NCBI RefSeq assembly: GCF_024808665.1
Contig: NZ_JANUBZ010000002.1
Span: 124,001 to 188,000 of the forward strand
Direction: 5' to 3'
Source: Mucilaginibacter empetricola
GTDB lineage: Bacteria; Bacteroidota; Bacteroidia; Sphingobacteriales; Sphingobacteriaceae
DNA length: 64,000 nt
Shown here piece by piece: positions 56,230-64,000 of the stretch. The notes beneath the pieces are model-generated. The model made no database searches. It worked only from the letters and a program-made list of their open reading frames with translations, and was not told the DNA's origin. The stretch's first letter is position 1. Each line of letters opens with the position of its first letter. The position numbers and the translations under genes are program-made.

Positions 56230-57126
56230 ATGGAAAATTTCATCAATTTTGAAACCATCAGTCAGTACTGCGCTTTCAACCAAAATGAAACAATGCACCC
56301 GTTGGTTAATGTGGTGGATCTGTCGAAGGCTTCCACACGTTCGCATGGCAGGTATCGATATGGTTTTTATACGGTTTTTTTGAAAGATATTAAATGTGGC
56401 GACCTGCGTTACGGATGCAATTACTACGATTATGAAGAAGGAACACTGGTATTTGTGGCTCCCGGCCAGGTAATTGGTGTTGAAAATAACGGCGAGCAGT
56501 TTCAGCCCCAGGGCAAAGTATTGGTTTTTCATCCCGATCTTATTAAAGGCACACCGCTCGGCAAGCACATCCATGAGTATAGTTTTTTTTCGTATGATGT
56601 GCATGAAGCCCTGCATTTATCAGAGGCTGAAAGGAAGATCATCTTCGACTGCTTCAGCAAAATTGAGTTTGAATTACAACATGCTATTGATAAGCACAGC
56701 AAAAAACTGATCGTATCTAACATTGAACTATTCCTGAACTATTGCACCCGCTTTTACGATCGCCAGTTTATTACCCGCGAAAATCCTCACAAAGGTATAT
56801 TGGAGCGGTTCGAGTCTTTACTAAATGACTATTTACAGTCTGATAAACCCAAGCGCCTGGGATTGCCGTCCGTAGCTTATTGTGCAGAGCAACTTAACTT
56901 GTCAGCTAATTATTTTGGCGATCTTATCAAAAAAGAAACCGGCCGCTCGGCGCAGGAGTATATTCAGGCCAGGCTGATGGATGTAGCTAAAGAAAAGATT
57001 TTTGATACCACTAAATCACTTAACCAGGTTGCCTCCGAATTAGGTTTTAAATACCCGCAACACTTTACCCGCGCATTTAAGCAATACGTTGGTTATACAC
57101 CGAATGAATACCGAATGTTAAACTGA
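56230..57126 (+). CDS. AraC-family transcriptional regulator
   Basis: A 298-residue regulator. The N-terminal half (about 1-180) is a cupin-like sensing domain (YGFYTVFLKDIKCGDLRYG...EGTLVFVAPGQVIGV). The C-terminal HTH pair (about 195-298) has SVAYCAEQLNLSANYFGDLIKKETGRSAQEYIQARLMDVAKEKI and KSLNQVASELGFKYPQHFTRAFKQYVGYTPNEYR. The frame reaches TTG 56206, but ATG 56230 (MENFINFETI) is preferred. It is divergent from the AKR-cupin operon, the classical layout for a local activator. Confidence 0.92.
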   Translation: MENFINFETISQYCAFNQNETMHPLVNVVDLSKASTRSHGRYRYGFYTVFLKDIKCGDLRYGCNYYDYEEGTLVFVAPGQVIGVENNGEQFQPQGKVLVFHPDLIKGTPLGKHIHEYSFFSYDVHEALHLSEAERKIIFDCFSKIEFELQHAIDKHSKKLIVSNIELFLNYCTRFYDRQFITRENPHKGILERFESLLNDYLQSDKPKRLGLPSVAYCAEQLNLSANYFGDLIKKETGRSAQEYIQARLMDVAKEKIFDTTKSLNQVASELGFKYPQHFTRAFKQYVGYTPNEYRMLN

Positions 57127-57187
57127 GGTCATAAAACTGCTCTTTTTCAAAGTTTTATTTGTGTTTAAGATTCTTTATTTATCTTTG

Positions 57188-57203
57188 ATTCATCTGATGT
57201 TAT
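57188..57203. promoter_or_regulatory. Candidate operator, copy 1, upstream of the FadR-type regulator
   Basis: ATTCATCTGATGTTAT contains the palindrome CATC-T-GATG and ends 15 bases before the ATG of the regulator. The identical 16 bases are at 57899-57914 before the transporter gene. Spacing to each ATG differs by one base. Confidence 0.65.
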
Positions 57204-57218
57204 AATGAATTTTGCGAA

Positions 57219-57884
57219 ATGAAAAATTTAATCATTAAAAAATCACTGGCCGAAGAGATAGCCTACAGATTGCGGGAGCAAATATCATCGGGGTATTATA
57301 AAATTAATGAGAAGCTGCCCACCGAGCCCGAATTAATGGAAAGTTTTGGCGTGGGGCGTTCAACCATACGTGAGGCTGTGAAAAGCCTTGTTCAGTCGGG
57401 TTTTTTACGGGTACAACAGGGCGCCGGTACCTTTGTGGAAAAAACGACTGCCGATAGCGAGCCAATGGATGAAAGGCTAAAACGTGCCAGCGCGCAGGAT
57501 TTGGATGAGGTAAGGCAGCTATTGGAAATGAAAATAGCCGAAAAAGCCGCGATTAATCGATCTGGAGTAGATATTATTGCCATAAAACGCCACCTGGCCG
57601 ACCGGAAAACAACTGCTGATAATAACTTGATTGAAGAATGCATTGAAGCAGATATTCAATTTCACGTCGCGATAGCAGAAGCTGCCAAAAATGAAATTAT
57701 TGCCGATTTATATAGATCAATGGCTATTCATCTAAAAAAATGGTTCCTTACTATTTACCCCGATACTGCCATATTTAAAGAAACGCAGTACCTGCACGAG
57801 CAGCTTTTGAAAGATATTATAGCCTGCGACTCAAAAAAAGCCTGGAATACGGCAGCAAAGATTATTGGGCGTGTATATCAATGA
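57219..57884 (+). CDS. FadR/GntR-family transcriptional regulator
   Basis: A 221-residue regulator. The N-terminal winged helix (about 8-75: EEIAYRLREQISSGYYKINEKLPTEPELMESFGVGRSTIREAVKSLVQSGFLRVQQGAGTFV) is of GntR type; the C-terminal FCD domain (about 85-215) has DLDEVRQLLEMKIAEKAA and IQFHVAIAEAAKN. FCD members sense organic acids, sugar acids or related metabolites. It precedes an MFS gene on the same strand with 44 bases between, and an identical palindromic motif stands before both genes, suggesting self-control and control of the transporter. Confidence 0.93.
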   Translation: MKNLIIKKSLAEEIAYRLREQISSGYYKINEKLPTEPELMESFGVGRSTIREAVKSLVQSGFLRVQQGAGTFVEKTTADSEPMDERLKRASAQDLDEVRQLLEMKIAEKAAINRSGVDIIAIKRHLADRKTTADNNLIEECIEADIQFHVAIAEAAKNEIIADLYRSMAIHLKKWFLTIYPDTAIFKETQYLHEQLLKDIIACDSKKAWNTAAKIIGRVYQ

Positions 57885-57898
57885 TCTTTTTCGATTTA

Positions 57899-57914
57899 AT
57901 TCATCTGATGTTAT
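57899..57914. promoter_or_regulatory. Candidate operator, copy 2, upstream of the Fsr-like MFS gene
   Basis: The 16 bases ATTCATCTGATGTTAT are identical to 57188-57203. It ends 14 bases before the transporter ATG, in the gap between the two genes, which may hold its own promoter. Confidence 0.65.
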
Positions 57915-57928
57915 GACTATTTTAAATT

Positions 57929-59161
57929 ATGAAAACAGAAACCACCGCCACTCTTCCCGACAATAAACCTATTGTACAGCAAACCGTATTTGCTATTCTT
58001 TTTACAATAAGCTTCGGTCATTTAATTAATGACATGCTGCAGTCTGTAATTCCGTCCATTTATCCGGTTATCAAAACTAAATTTCATCTCACTTTTACCC
58101 AAATAGGGCTCATTACGTTTACCTATCAAATTACGGCTTCGTTGTTGCAGCCCTTTGTTGGTTTTTATACTGATAAAAAGCCTCGGCCATATTCGCTGGT
58201 TATTGGCATGTGCTTTACACTTATCGGTTTGTTTGTTGCATCAATGGCCGCGAGTTTTGGTAGTTTACTTGCAGCGGTAAGTTTGATAGGTGTCGGCTCG
58301 TCTATATTTCACCCAGAGTCTTCAAGAGTAGCGCACCTGGCATCTGGCGGAAAAAAGGGATTGGCTCAGTCAATTTTTCAGTTGGGTGGTAACACGGGTA
58401 GTGCCATCGGTCCGTTACTTGCGGCGTTAATTGTAGCCCCGTACGGGCAATCAAATATTATTTGGTTTTGTTTGGCTGCAGTACTTGGGATAATTGTATT
58501 GCTCCGGATATCAAATTGGTATCGTGACCAATTGGTGTTAAGGGCATCAAAAAGGATCAGCATTAAAGACGAGGCACAACACACATTATCAAAAAAGCGC
58601 GTTATTTTTTCGCTAAGCATATTGTTGATCCTTATATTTTCCAAATATTTTTACCTGGCAAGTATTACCAGCTACTATACTTTCTTTCTGATCGGTAAGT
58701 TTCACCTGTCTGTACAGCAATCTCAATTTTATCTTTTTGCTTTTTTAGGAGCAGTAGCTGCAGGAACACTTATCGGTGGTCCAATAGGCGATCGTTTTGG
58801 CCGTAAATATGTGATATGGGTATCTATTTTGGGTGTGGCTCCTTTTACGTTGTTATTGCCTTATGTATCCTTGTTTTGGACAGGTATTTTATCTGTAGTA
58901 ATTGGTTTAATTCTGTCATCGGCATTTTCAGCAATACTGGTGTATGCAACAGAGCTGGTACCCGGCAAAGTTGGTTTAATTGCTGGCTTGTTTTTTGGTC
59001 TGGCATTTGGCATGGGCGGACTGGGATCGGCGGTTTTAGGTAAGCTGGCCGATATGACCAATATTGCCTACGTGTTTAAAATCTGTGCTTTTCTGCCACT
59101 CATCGGTATTTTTACCAGCCTGCTTCCTGATATCGAACCTAAAAATAAGCCGGGTGAATAA
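57929..59161 (+). CDS. MFS transporter, fosmidomycin-resistance (Fsr)-like
   Basis: A 410-residue, 12-helix inner-membrane exporter. FGHLINDMLQSVIPSIYPVIK (24-44), FTYQITASLLQPFVGFYTDKKPRPYSLVIGM and GVGSSIFHPESSRVAHLASGGKKGLAQSIFQLGGNTGSAIGPL (about 120-165) are the marks of the Fsr group, which exports fosmidomycin and other small compounds. ATG 57929 is the start. The regulator gene upstream shares its operator motif, so the two are probably one regulon. The real substrate may be a sugar acid or an organic acid rather than an antibiotic. Confidence 0.9.
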   Translation: MKTETTATLPDNKPIVQQTVFAILFTISFGHLINDMLQSVIPSIYPVIKTKFHLTFTQIGLITFTYQITASLLQPFVGFYTDKKPRPYSLVIGMCFTLIGLFVASMAASFGSLLAAVSLIGVGSSIFHPESSRVAHLASGGKKGLAQSIFQLGGNTGSAIGPLLAALIVAPYGQSNIIWFCLAAVLGIIVLLRISNWYRDQLVLRASKRISIKDEAQHTLSKKRVIFSLSILLILIFSKYFYLASITSYYTFFLIGKFHLSVQQSQFYLFAFLGAVAAGTLIGGPIGDRFGRKYVIWVSILGVAPFTLLLPYVSLFWTGILSVVIGLILSSAFSAILVYATELVPGKVGLIAGLFFGLAFGMGGLGSAVLGKLADMTNIAYVFKICAFLPLIGIFTSLLPDIEPKNKPGE

Positions 59162-59190
59162 CCAGGTTTTATTGAATTGATAAGCATTCA

Positions 59191-59230
59191 TCTTTAAAAT
59201 ACAAGCCAAAAACGACTTGTATTTTAAAGA
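59191..59230. terminator. Terminator after the Fsr-like gene
   Basis: TCTTTAAAATACAAG and CTTGTATTTTAAAGA are perfect 15-base arms around a ten-base loop. It is AT-rich, but long enough to end both this transcript and the opposite small gene. Confidence 0.75.
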
Positions 59231-59256
59231 TCTTAATTATGCAGAACGGTTTACAC

Positions 59257-59493
59257 TTAGAAGGCTATTTTCCTTTTTACAATAATTTTATCAATAAGCG
59301 ATCCTATTTCCCTTACTACCGGGAACTCGAGGAAATCTTCATTTCTCTGCATCCACTCACTTCCCATTTTAAAAAGCATAGCTGCCCTTCCGTCTTCAAA
59401 TTTCACCATCCATACATGCCATGATTTAAAATAGGCACTTGTTATCTGAATAAATTGCGCGGTCCCGTCGGGTAATTTGATCTTATATTTCAT
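59257..59493 (-). CDS. Small hypothetical protein
   Basis: A 78-residue soluble protein: MKYKIKLPDGTAQFIQITSA, then FKSWHVWMVKFEDGRAAMLFKMGSEWMQRNEDFLEFPVVREIGSLID. The alternating strand pattern and the GSEWMQRNEDFLE segment look like a real, compact alpha/beta protein seen in this phylum, but I know no family. It is convergent with the Fsr-like MFS gene and ends just past the terminator. Function unknown. Confidence 0.65.
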   Translation of the reverse strand: MKYKIKLPDGTAQFIQITSAYFKSWHVWMVKFEDGRAAMLFKMGSEWMQRNEDFLEFPVVREIGSLIDKIIVKRKIAF

Positions 59494-59733
59494 ATTTGTT
59501 GGTAGCTTAAATGTCCTCTAAAGACGATTAAACATAGGTTTGTATTGTTTTGTATCGATTTTTTTAACTTTCATTAACAATTGGCCGATGTTATCGGAAT
59601 TGCGGTATAGGGTTTATCAGGTATCTTTAGCATTTGCGATGATAAAGAATAAATCTTCTTTATATTTAAAACATATTCACTTTTCAGATTTGTATTTCTT
59701 ATACCATAAACTACTTTACTTTGAAAGTTTAAA

Positions 59734-60228
59734 ATGGGAAAATCACAGTGGCACAGATTTTATAACGCACAGGTAGCCGCCCAACCCCATGTGCTGTTCG
59801 AACTGCTATCGGATATGCCAAACTATGGTCGCTGGCTACCTCCATCGGAAGCGTTTGGAGAAACTATAGATGTAGCACCATACCCTGTTCAACTGGGTAG
59901 TAAGTATCATGACGGAAAACCTGCCGAGCCAGGAAAAGACTGGTGGGGTACCGTAACCGGGTTTCAACCTCCGGGCTCGATCGATTTCCACCACGTCATC
60001 CACGTAAATCAGTTGATGACGAAAGTCGATGTGCATATTCACTATTCCTTCGAATTGGAAGGGCAAAACACACTTGTCAACCGCTGGCTGGTTCTGGACA
60101 TTACTATGCCTGTAATATTTCGGCCATTTCGGGGTTTAATAATTAAATCATTCGAGAAAGAGAATATCAGAACGATGACGGAGGTGAAAAAATATGCCGA
60201 GTCGCATCCAGAAGGCGCCCCAAAGTAA
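59734..60228 (+). CDS. SRPBCC (START/Bet v1-fold) family protein
   Basis: A 164-residue hydrophobic-pocket protein. FYNAQVAAQPHVLFELLSDMPNYGRWLPPS (about 9-38) is the usual polyketide-cyclase/SRPBCC opening (V-x2-ELLSD-x2-NY-x-W), and the antiparallel sheet and long C-terminal helix (SFEKENIRTMTEVKKYAES) follow. Members bind lipids or catalyse cyclisation. It is 31 bases before an SDR-like gene in the same direction, so they are probably co-transcribed. The ligand is unknown. Confidence 0.85.
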   Translation: MGKSQWHRFYNAQVAAQPHVLFELLSDMPNYGRWLPPSEAFGETIDVAPYPVQLGSKYHDGKPAEPGKDWWGTVTGFQPPGSIDFHHVIHVNQLMTKVDVHIHYSFELEGQNTLVNRWLVLDITMPVIFRPFRGLIIKSFEKENIRTMTEVKKYAESHPEGAPK

Positions 60229-60259
60229 TATTTAGTTATACCAATTAACCCAAAAACTC

Positions 60260-61078
60260 ATGGAAATATTAAAGGGCAAAAACGCAATTATCTATGGAGC
60301 AGGCGGCTCGCTGGGCAGTACTATTGCTAAGGCGTTTGCGCAGGCTGGTGCCGGGGTGTTTTTAACTGGTCGTAATATTGGCCCTTTACAAAAAGTGGCA
60401 CATGATATTATTGCCGAAGGAGGAATAGCGGAAGCTGACCAGGTAGATGCGCTGAATGAAAAAGAGATCACCGATCATATACAAAAGGTGGTTGATAAAG
60501 CAGGCACCATTGATATTGTATACAACGCCATTGATTTAAAGGTGGTGCAGGGTATGCCTTTGATTGATATGACCGTTGATGATTTTACCCGCCCGGTAAA
60601 TATTGCTATGCGGACTCATTTTTTAACGGCTACCAGTGCCGCAAAGATAATGATAAAGCAAAAGTCGGGAGTTATTTTGTCACTTACCGCTACTCCTGGT
60701 GGAATAGGTTATCCGCATACTGCCGGCTTTGCGCCTGCATGTGGCGCTATGGAAAGTTTTTCGAGAAACCTGGCGATTGAGTTGGGTCAATATGGTATTC
60801 GTGTGGTCAATATGCGGTCGGCCGGTTCGCCTGATTCGATGGTATTTAAAGAAGCCATTGCGAATGACCCCGAAATGATGAAGGACGTTATTAAACAAAT
60901 GGAGGCCGATACCATGTTGAAAAAGTTGCCTTTGATGGCAGATATAGGCAATGTTGCTGTATTTCTTTCGTCAGATTTGGCTGGAAAGATAACAGGCGTA
61001 ACTGTTGATGTAACCTGTGGTACTACTGCGGGATTGAATTACAGGGTGCCAACCAAATCACGTCCTAATAAAATTTAA
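60260..61078 (+). CDS. SDR-family protein lacking the catalytic Tyr-x3-Lys
   Basis: A 272-residue Rossmann-fold protein of the short-chain dehydrogenase superfamily: IIYGAGGSLGSTIAKAFA (10-27), GRN, DQVDAL and a C-terminal VAVFLSSDLAGKITGVTVDVTCG. Ser141 is in the usual place (ILSLTA), but where Tyr-x3-Lys should be there is Phe157-Ala-Pro-Ala-Cys161 (AGFAPACGAMESFSRNLAIELG), and NNAG is YNAI (88-91). It may bind NAD(P) but is unlikely to work as a normal SDR oxidoreductase. It could be a scaffold, a sensor, or use another base, such as Tyr151 nearby. Downstream of an SRPBCC gene. Confidence 0.88.
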   Translation: MEILKGKNAIIYGAGGSLGSTIAKAFAQAGAGVFLTGRNIGPLQKVAHDIIAEGGIAEADQVDALNEKEITDHIQKVVDKAGTIDIVYNAIDLKVVQGMPLIDMTVDDFTRPVNIAMRTHFLTATSAAKIMIKQKSGVILSLTATPGGIGYPHTAGFAPACGAMESFSRNLAIELGQYGIRVVNMRSAGSPDSMVFKEAIANDPEMMKDVIKQMEADTMLKKLPLMADIGNVAVFLSSDLAGKITGVTVDVTCGTTAGLNYRVPTKSRPNKI

Positions 61079-61356
61079 CGCATTTATTCAAGTAATTTCC
61101 GCATAAAAAAAAGGTGTTTTTACGGGGTCGTGCTACTTAACTTTTAGATAATTTTACATCGATCATTATAATTTAATTAATTATTAATAACGATAAGACT
61201 TTTAATAAGTAATTAAACGTAGTTGGCTCACCTAAACCGGTCAACTGGTGGTCAGAAGACTAAACCTTGTCACTTTTTTATATTAACCAGCGTGGTAAAT
61301 ACATACTGTGGAGTGTTGTTGTTTTTCCATTTATGGTTTAAAAACTATAAAAATAT

Positions 61357-62280
61357 ATGACGCATTCTGTTGTAATTCCTTTGTTCAATAAAGCCGCCTA
61401 TGTTGTTGAAACATTGGAATCACTGGTGAAACAAATTAAACAGCCCGACGAGCTGATCATTGTAGATGATGCCAGCACCGATGATAGTCTTGCCCTGGTA
61501 AAGGAGTACCTGCAACAGCAAGCGGTTTTTTGTGAAAACTGCCACATACAAATTATCGAATTATCAGAAAATAAAGGGTCCAGCAATGCCCGTAACATGG
61601 GCTTTGCCAAGGCAAACGGCGAGTTGATTAGTTTTTTGGATGCCGATGATCTTTACCATCCCTATTTACTATCATTAGCCAACTGGAAATTTGGTGCCGA
61701 GAAATTGGATTTGATGTTGCTTAATATGGAGGTTGTGCCGGGCGGTGAAATATACCCGGAGATGAATAACTTAAAAAAGTATCTTTATTTTATTTCTGAA
61801 GATCTGTATGGAATTAAAGATCCATTGCGGGCCATAACATCACCTCATTTTGTAGCAGGGGTAGGTAGCAACGTAATTGTAAAAACTAAATGGCTCAAAT
61901 CAACCCGTTACGCCGAAGATTCATCCTTAAATGGGGGGATTGATTTCTGGTACCGGGTGCTAAAGCATATTCCAACCGAAATACCGGGCAATGTGGCACT
62001 GCTTACCGGTGGTTATCTTAAGGTAAGAAAGGTGAACGACAGCTTTTCGCCAAGAGTTTATCCCAGCTATAAGGAGATAATACTGCCGCCTGTAATTACA
62101 CGCTACCAGCACAGTAAAGATATTAACGACAAGCTATTGGTGGGGCTGGTAGGACGACGCTGGTACGTACAGTCCATAAACAGCCTGCGATCATTAAAAC
62201 AAAAAGTGTTTTTTATTTTTCATTACAGCTATTTGTTGCCACAATTTATTGGGTATGCTATTATCAGGTTGATATTTTAA
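61357..62280 (+). CDS. Family 2 glycosyltransferase
   Basis: A 307-residue GT-A-fold enzyme that transfers a sugar from a nucleotide donor. VVIPLFNKAAYVVETLESLVKQ (5-26), IIVDDASTDDS (34-44), ENKGSSNARNMGFAKANGELISFLDADDLYHP with the DxD-type DADD at 95-98, and VNDSFSPRVYPSYK near 225 mark it. A C-terminal amphipathic stretch (about 285-307) may sit on the membrane. It is convergent with a membrane GT-C-like gene only ten bases away. Envelope polysaccharide or glycolipid synthesis is likely; acceptor unknown. Confidence 0.92.
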   Translation: MTHSVVIPLFNKAAYVVETLESLVKQIKQPDELIIVDDASTDDSLALVKEYLQQQAVFCENCHIQIIELSENKGSSNARNMGFAKANGELISFLDADDLYHPYLLSLANWKFGAEKLDLMLLNMEVVPGGEIYPEMNNLKKYLYFISEDLYGIKDPLRAITSPHFVAGVGSNVIVKTKWLKSTRYAEDSSLNGGIDFWYRVLKHIPTEIPGNVALLTGGYLKVRKVNDSFSPRVYPSYKEIILPPVITRYQHSKDINDKLLVGLVGRRWYVQSINSLRSLKQKVFFIFHYSYLLPQFIGYAIIRLIF

Positions 62281-62290
62281 GATACGCTAT

Positions 62291-63628
62291 CTACTCCTCG
62301 GCATAAATATCAATCTCGTTCAAATCGCTTAATTTGATATCCTCCAAACCTTCCTGCTCCTTAAATCTGAGTCTGATTTTTGGCAGATTAAAAGCTAAAA
62401 AGCCAGTCCAAAAAAGAAGCGCCGGTACAATTACATCTAATTGCCTTGGGTAGGCACTCAGTGCGCCGCTGAGCAATAAATATACACCGGTAATAAGTAA
62501 TATAAATTTCACCGGATAAATGATTTTGCGCCAGTTAAGAACTGTACAAATGATGCCTGCCAGTGATGCCCATAAGATTAGCGAGCCCCTTATGATATTC
62601 CCAACTATGGCCGAATCCTGATAGGAGTAGGAGTAAGGGAAGTTGAACAACATGCGCGAGACGTTATAGTAGTAATTGACTGCAAATTTTATGGGGCTAT
62701 TTTTAATGTTTTTAATGGCTGCCTGTTTAAAAAGTATATCCTGTTCAACTTCATTGTGTTGCAAAATAAAGTTGACCTCCTTGGCGTGGTTTTTCTTCAA
62801 CAAAGCATCTGCCTCGGCGGATTTAAATAAAATAGGATACTGATGGTTGCTCAAATCCGGCACTTTCCAGTCGCCGTATTCATTTTCATAGGGCGTGCTC
62901 ATCCAGTACAAGCTCATTCCACCCGAGTTTCCCCAATAAAATAATTTGCCTGTGAGCTTATAGGTATAGGCCAGATAAGGAATGGTAACAGCAAAGGCAA
63001 TGAGCAGAATTTTTACCATACGCAGGTTATACGGCCTGTTTCGTTTAAACAGCAATACAATTAAACAGGCAACCAGGCTAAGCACTAAAACGTAGCCGAA
63101 AATTACTTTGGTTAAAGTAAGGTATCCTAATAGCAGGCCGGTTATAATAGTATATCTTGCCTTTCCCCTGGTATAACAAAGGGTGATGCTGTAGATAATG
63201 GACGATATTAAAAAGCCCGTAAAAGCTTCGGTATAAAGTATGGGTAAAATGGCCAATACATTTGGATAAATGGCCAGTAGTAGGCTGAATATAAGCGCAA
63301 TTTTGTTGTTAGTGACCGACCTGAGCGCTTTGTATAAAAAAACTACTGCCAAATATTGAAAAACAGCATTCAGCAGGGTGATATACAGGGCGTGGATCCG
63401 TAAAGCCATAAAAGGTACCAGCAAAAGCGGGTAGCCGGGACCGTTCCATAAATTGATGTGCGGTGGTTTGGGTGAATAATAGCCATGCAGCAGGTTCCAG
63501 GCAAAATCGGCATAGCGAATTTCATCGCCGTATAGTTTTGGCCACTTGTTAATGAAAATAATAAAGGCATAAAAGAAAAGAAAGGGCAGAAATATAAAAT
63601 ACGGATTACGAATTGCCTTTTTTAACAT
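62291..63628 (-). CDS. GT-C fold membrane glycosyltransferase (GT39/ArnT-like)
   Basis: A 445-residue protein with about 11-12 membrane helices. Asp35-Glu36 in KLYGDEIRYADFAWNLLHGYY, just after the first helix, is the catalytic DE site of GT-C enzymes that use polyprenyl-phosphate sugars. NGPGYPLLLVPFMALR and TEAFTGFLISSIIYSIT follow the family pattern. A soluble domain of about 100 residues (about 220-300) lies on the outside. The C-terminus is acidic and cytoplasmic. The substrate could be a protein or lipid acceptor. The end faces the GT2 gene. Confidence 0.82.
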   Translation of the reverse strand: MLKKAIRNPYFIFLPFLFFYAFIIFINKWPKLYGDEIRYADFAWNLLHGYYSPKPPHINLWNGPGYPLLLVPFMALRIHALYITLLNAVFQYLAVVFLYKALRSVTNNKIALIFSLLLAIYPNVLAILPILYTEAFTGFLISSIIYSITLCYTRGKARYTIITGLLLGYLTLTKVIFGYVLVLSLVACLIVLLFKRNRPYNLRMVKILLIAFAVTIPYLAYTYKLTGKLFYWGNSGGMSLYWMSTPYENEYGDWKVPDLSNHQYPILFKSAEADALLKKNHAKEVNFILQHNEVEQDILFKQAAIKNIKNSPIKFAVNYYYNVSRMLFNFPYSYSYQDSAIVGNIIRGSLILWASLAGIICTVLNWRKIIYPVKFILLITGVYLLLSGALSAYPRQLDVIVPALLFWTGFLAFNLPKIRLRFKEQEGLEDIKLSDLNEIDIYAEE

Positions 63629-63842
63629 GATAAGCCCTATTGAGGCGTAAAAATACTAATTATCTGCAACTTATGAGCCTGGTAATGAATGTTGAATAGT
63701 TTAACCGTAAGTGTATCAGATGTATAGGTATTATATTGTGCAGCAGGTAACATCTTTGTCATAAAGGCCATTTTTTGGGCCCCGCCTTGTTGCTTGCTTA
63801 ACAATTTGAATAACTTTACCAGAGTATAAAGAAAAAATAGAA

Positions 63843-64000
63843 ATGGCGGAAAGAAAATTGAGTTCGACAAACTATTATAACCAGGCTTTTTTAGAAGAGA
63901 AATGTGCATTGAATGAGTTGATTTATCTGCTTAGCAAAAGATGGATGACCGAAGTGCTTTTTAGTATTGAAGCAGGAAATAATCGTTTTACCGGTTTAAA
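63843..64000 (+). CDS. HxlR-family transcriptional regulator, 3'-truncated
   Basis: The window cuts this gene after 52 codons. The frame from ATG 63843 reads MAERKLSSTN, then a Cys at 21 and ALNELIYLLSKRWMTEVLFSIEAGNNRFTGL. This fits the winged-helix opening of HxlR regulators (a Cys, then a helix, GKW-like SKRW, and the loop with RF). The start is clean, with an A-rich leader. The opposite minus-strand frame at 63637-63909 is a shadow. The rest of the gene and its target lie outside the window. Confidence 0.8.
   Translation, partial: MAERKLSSTNYYNQAFLEEKCALNELIYLLSKRWMTEVLFSIEAGNNRFTGL

Noticed and set aside
63637-63909. A 90-codon minus-strand frame at the right edge
   Set aside because: It overlaps the better-supported start of the HxlR regulator on the plus strand and has no domain pattern.

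Overview
The window looks like chromosome from a Bacteroidota bacterium of the Sphingobacteriaceae, most like Mucilaginibacter or Pedobacter. This is inferred from three SusC/SusD outer-membrane pairs, an ECF sigma/FecR/STN-SusC cascade, GH92 and EndoH-type GH18 enzymes, DUF4249, Bacteroidota-type TAnnTTTG promoter elements and poor Shine-Dalgarno sites. No plasmid, phage or intact insertion sequence was seen. Both edges cut genes: a GH13 enzyme on the left and an HxlR regulator on the right.

Left part (1-14000) is alpha-glucan and central sugar metabolism. It holds a GH13 amylase-type enzyme (partial), an MFS sugar transporter, a GH31 alpha-glucosidase and the branching enzyme GlgB, followed by three tandem paralogous small membrane proteins. 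Convergent to these is a tight operon pfkA - BadF-type sugar kinase paralogue - gap, read leftwards. A NUDIX/winged-helix regulator is divergent from it, and a second, canonical BadF-type kinase follows. The kinase inside the glycolytic operon has lost the usual N-terminal phosphate-binding motif.

From 14.6 to 19 kb there is a tRNA-Arg(TCT), a HEPN-like protein, a DUF2513 protein, an exported peroxiredoxin, a beta-lactamase-fold serine hydrolase, a small membrane protein and many interspersed repeats.

From 19 to 36 kb lie two glycan-uptake loci back to back. The minus-strand one is ECF sigma - FecR - STN-SusC - SusD, with no enzyme. The plus-strand one is SusC - SusD - EndoH-like GH18 - GH92 alpha-mannosidase - second GH18 with a C-terminal ricin-type lectin. 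The enzyme set predicts use of high-mannose N-glycans: GH18 cuts the chitobiose core and GH92 trims mannose.

From 36 to 50 kb there are an alpha/beta hydrolase, a CYTH-like protein, an OmpA lipoprotein with a small lipoprotein, an FtsX/MacB-type permease, an orphan SusC/SusD pair behind a very AT-rich leader with a palindromic operator candidate, a small hypothetical and a SWIM zinc-finger protein. From 50 to 64 kb come a methyltransferase, a DUF4249 lipoprotein, a MerR/DHA2 efflux pair, a cupin and aldo/keto reductase opposite an AraC regulator, a FadR-type regulator and Fsr-like MFS pair sharing an identical 16-bp leader motif, an SRPBCC protein with an SDR that lacks the catalytic Tyr/Lys pair, and two glycosyltransferases.

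The intergenic space is unusually rich in palindromic repeats. At least five families recur within the window; one is a two-hairpin element with compensatory base changes, another a roughly 105-bp MITE-like element. All family and domain calls are from reading the sequence; no database search was run.
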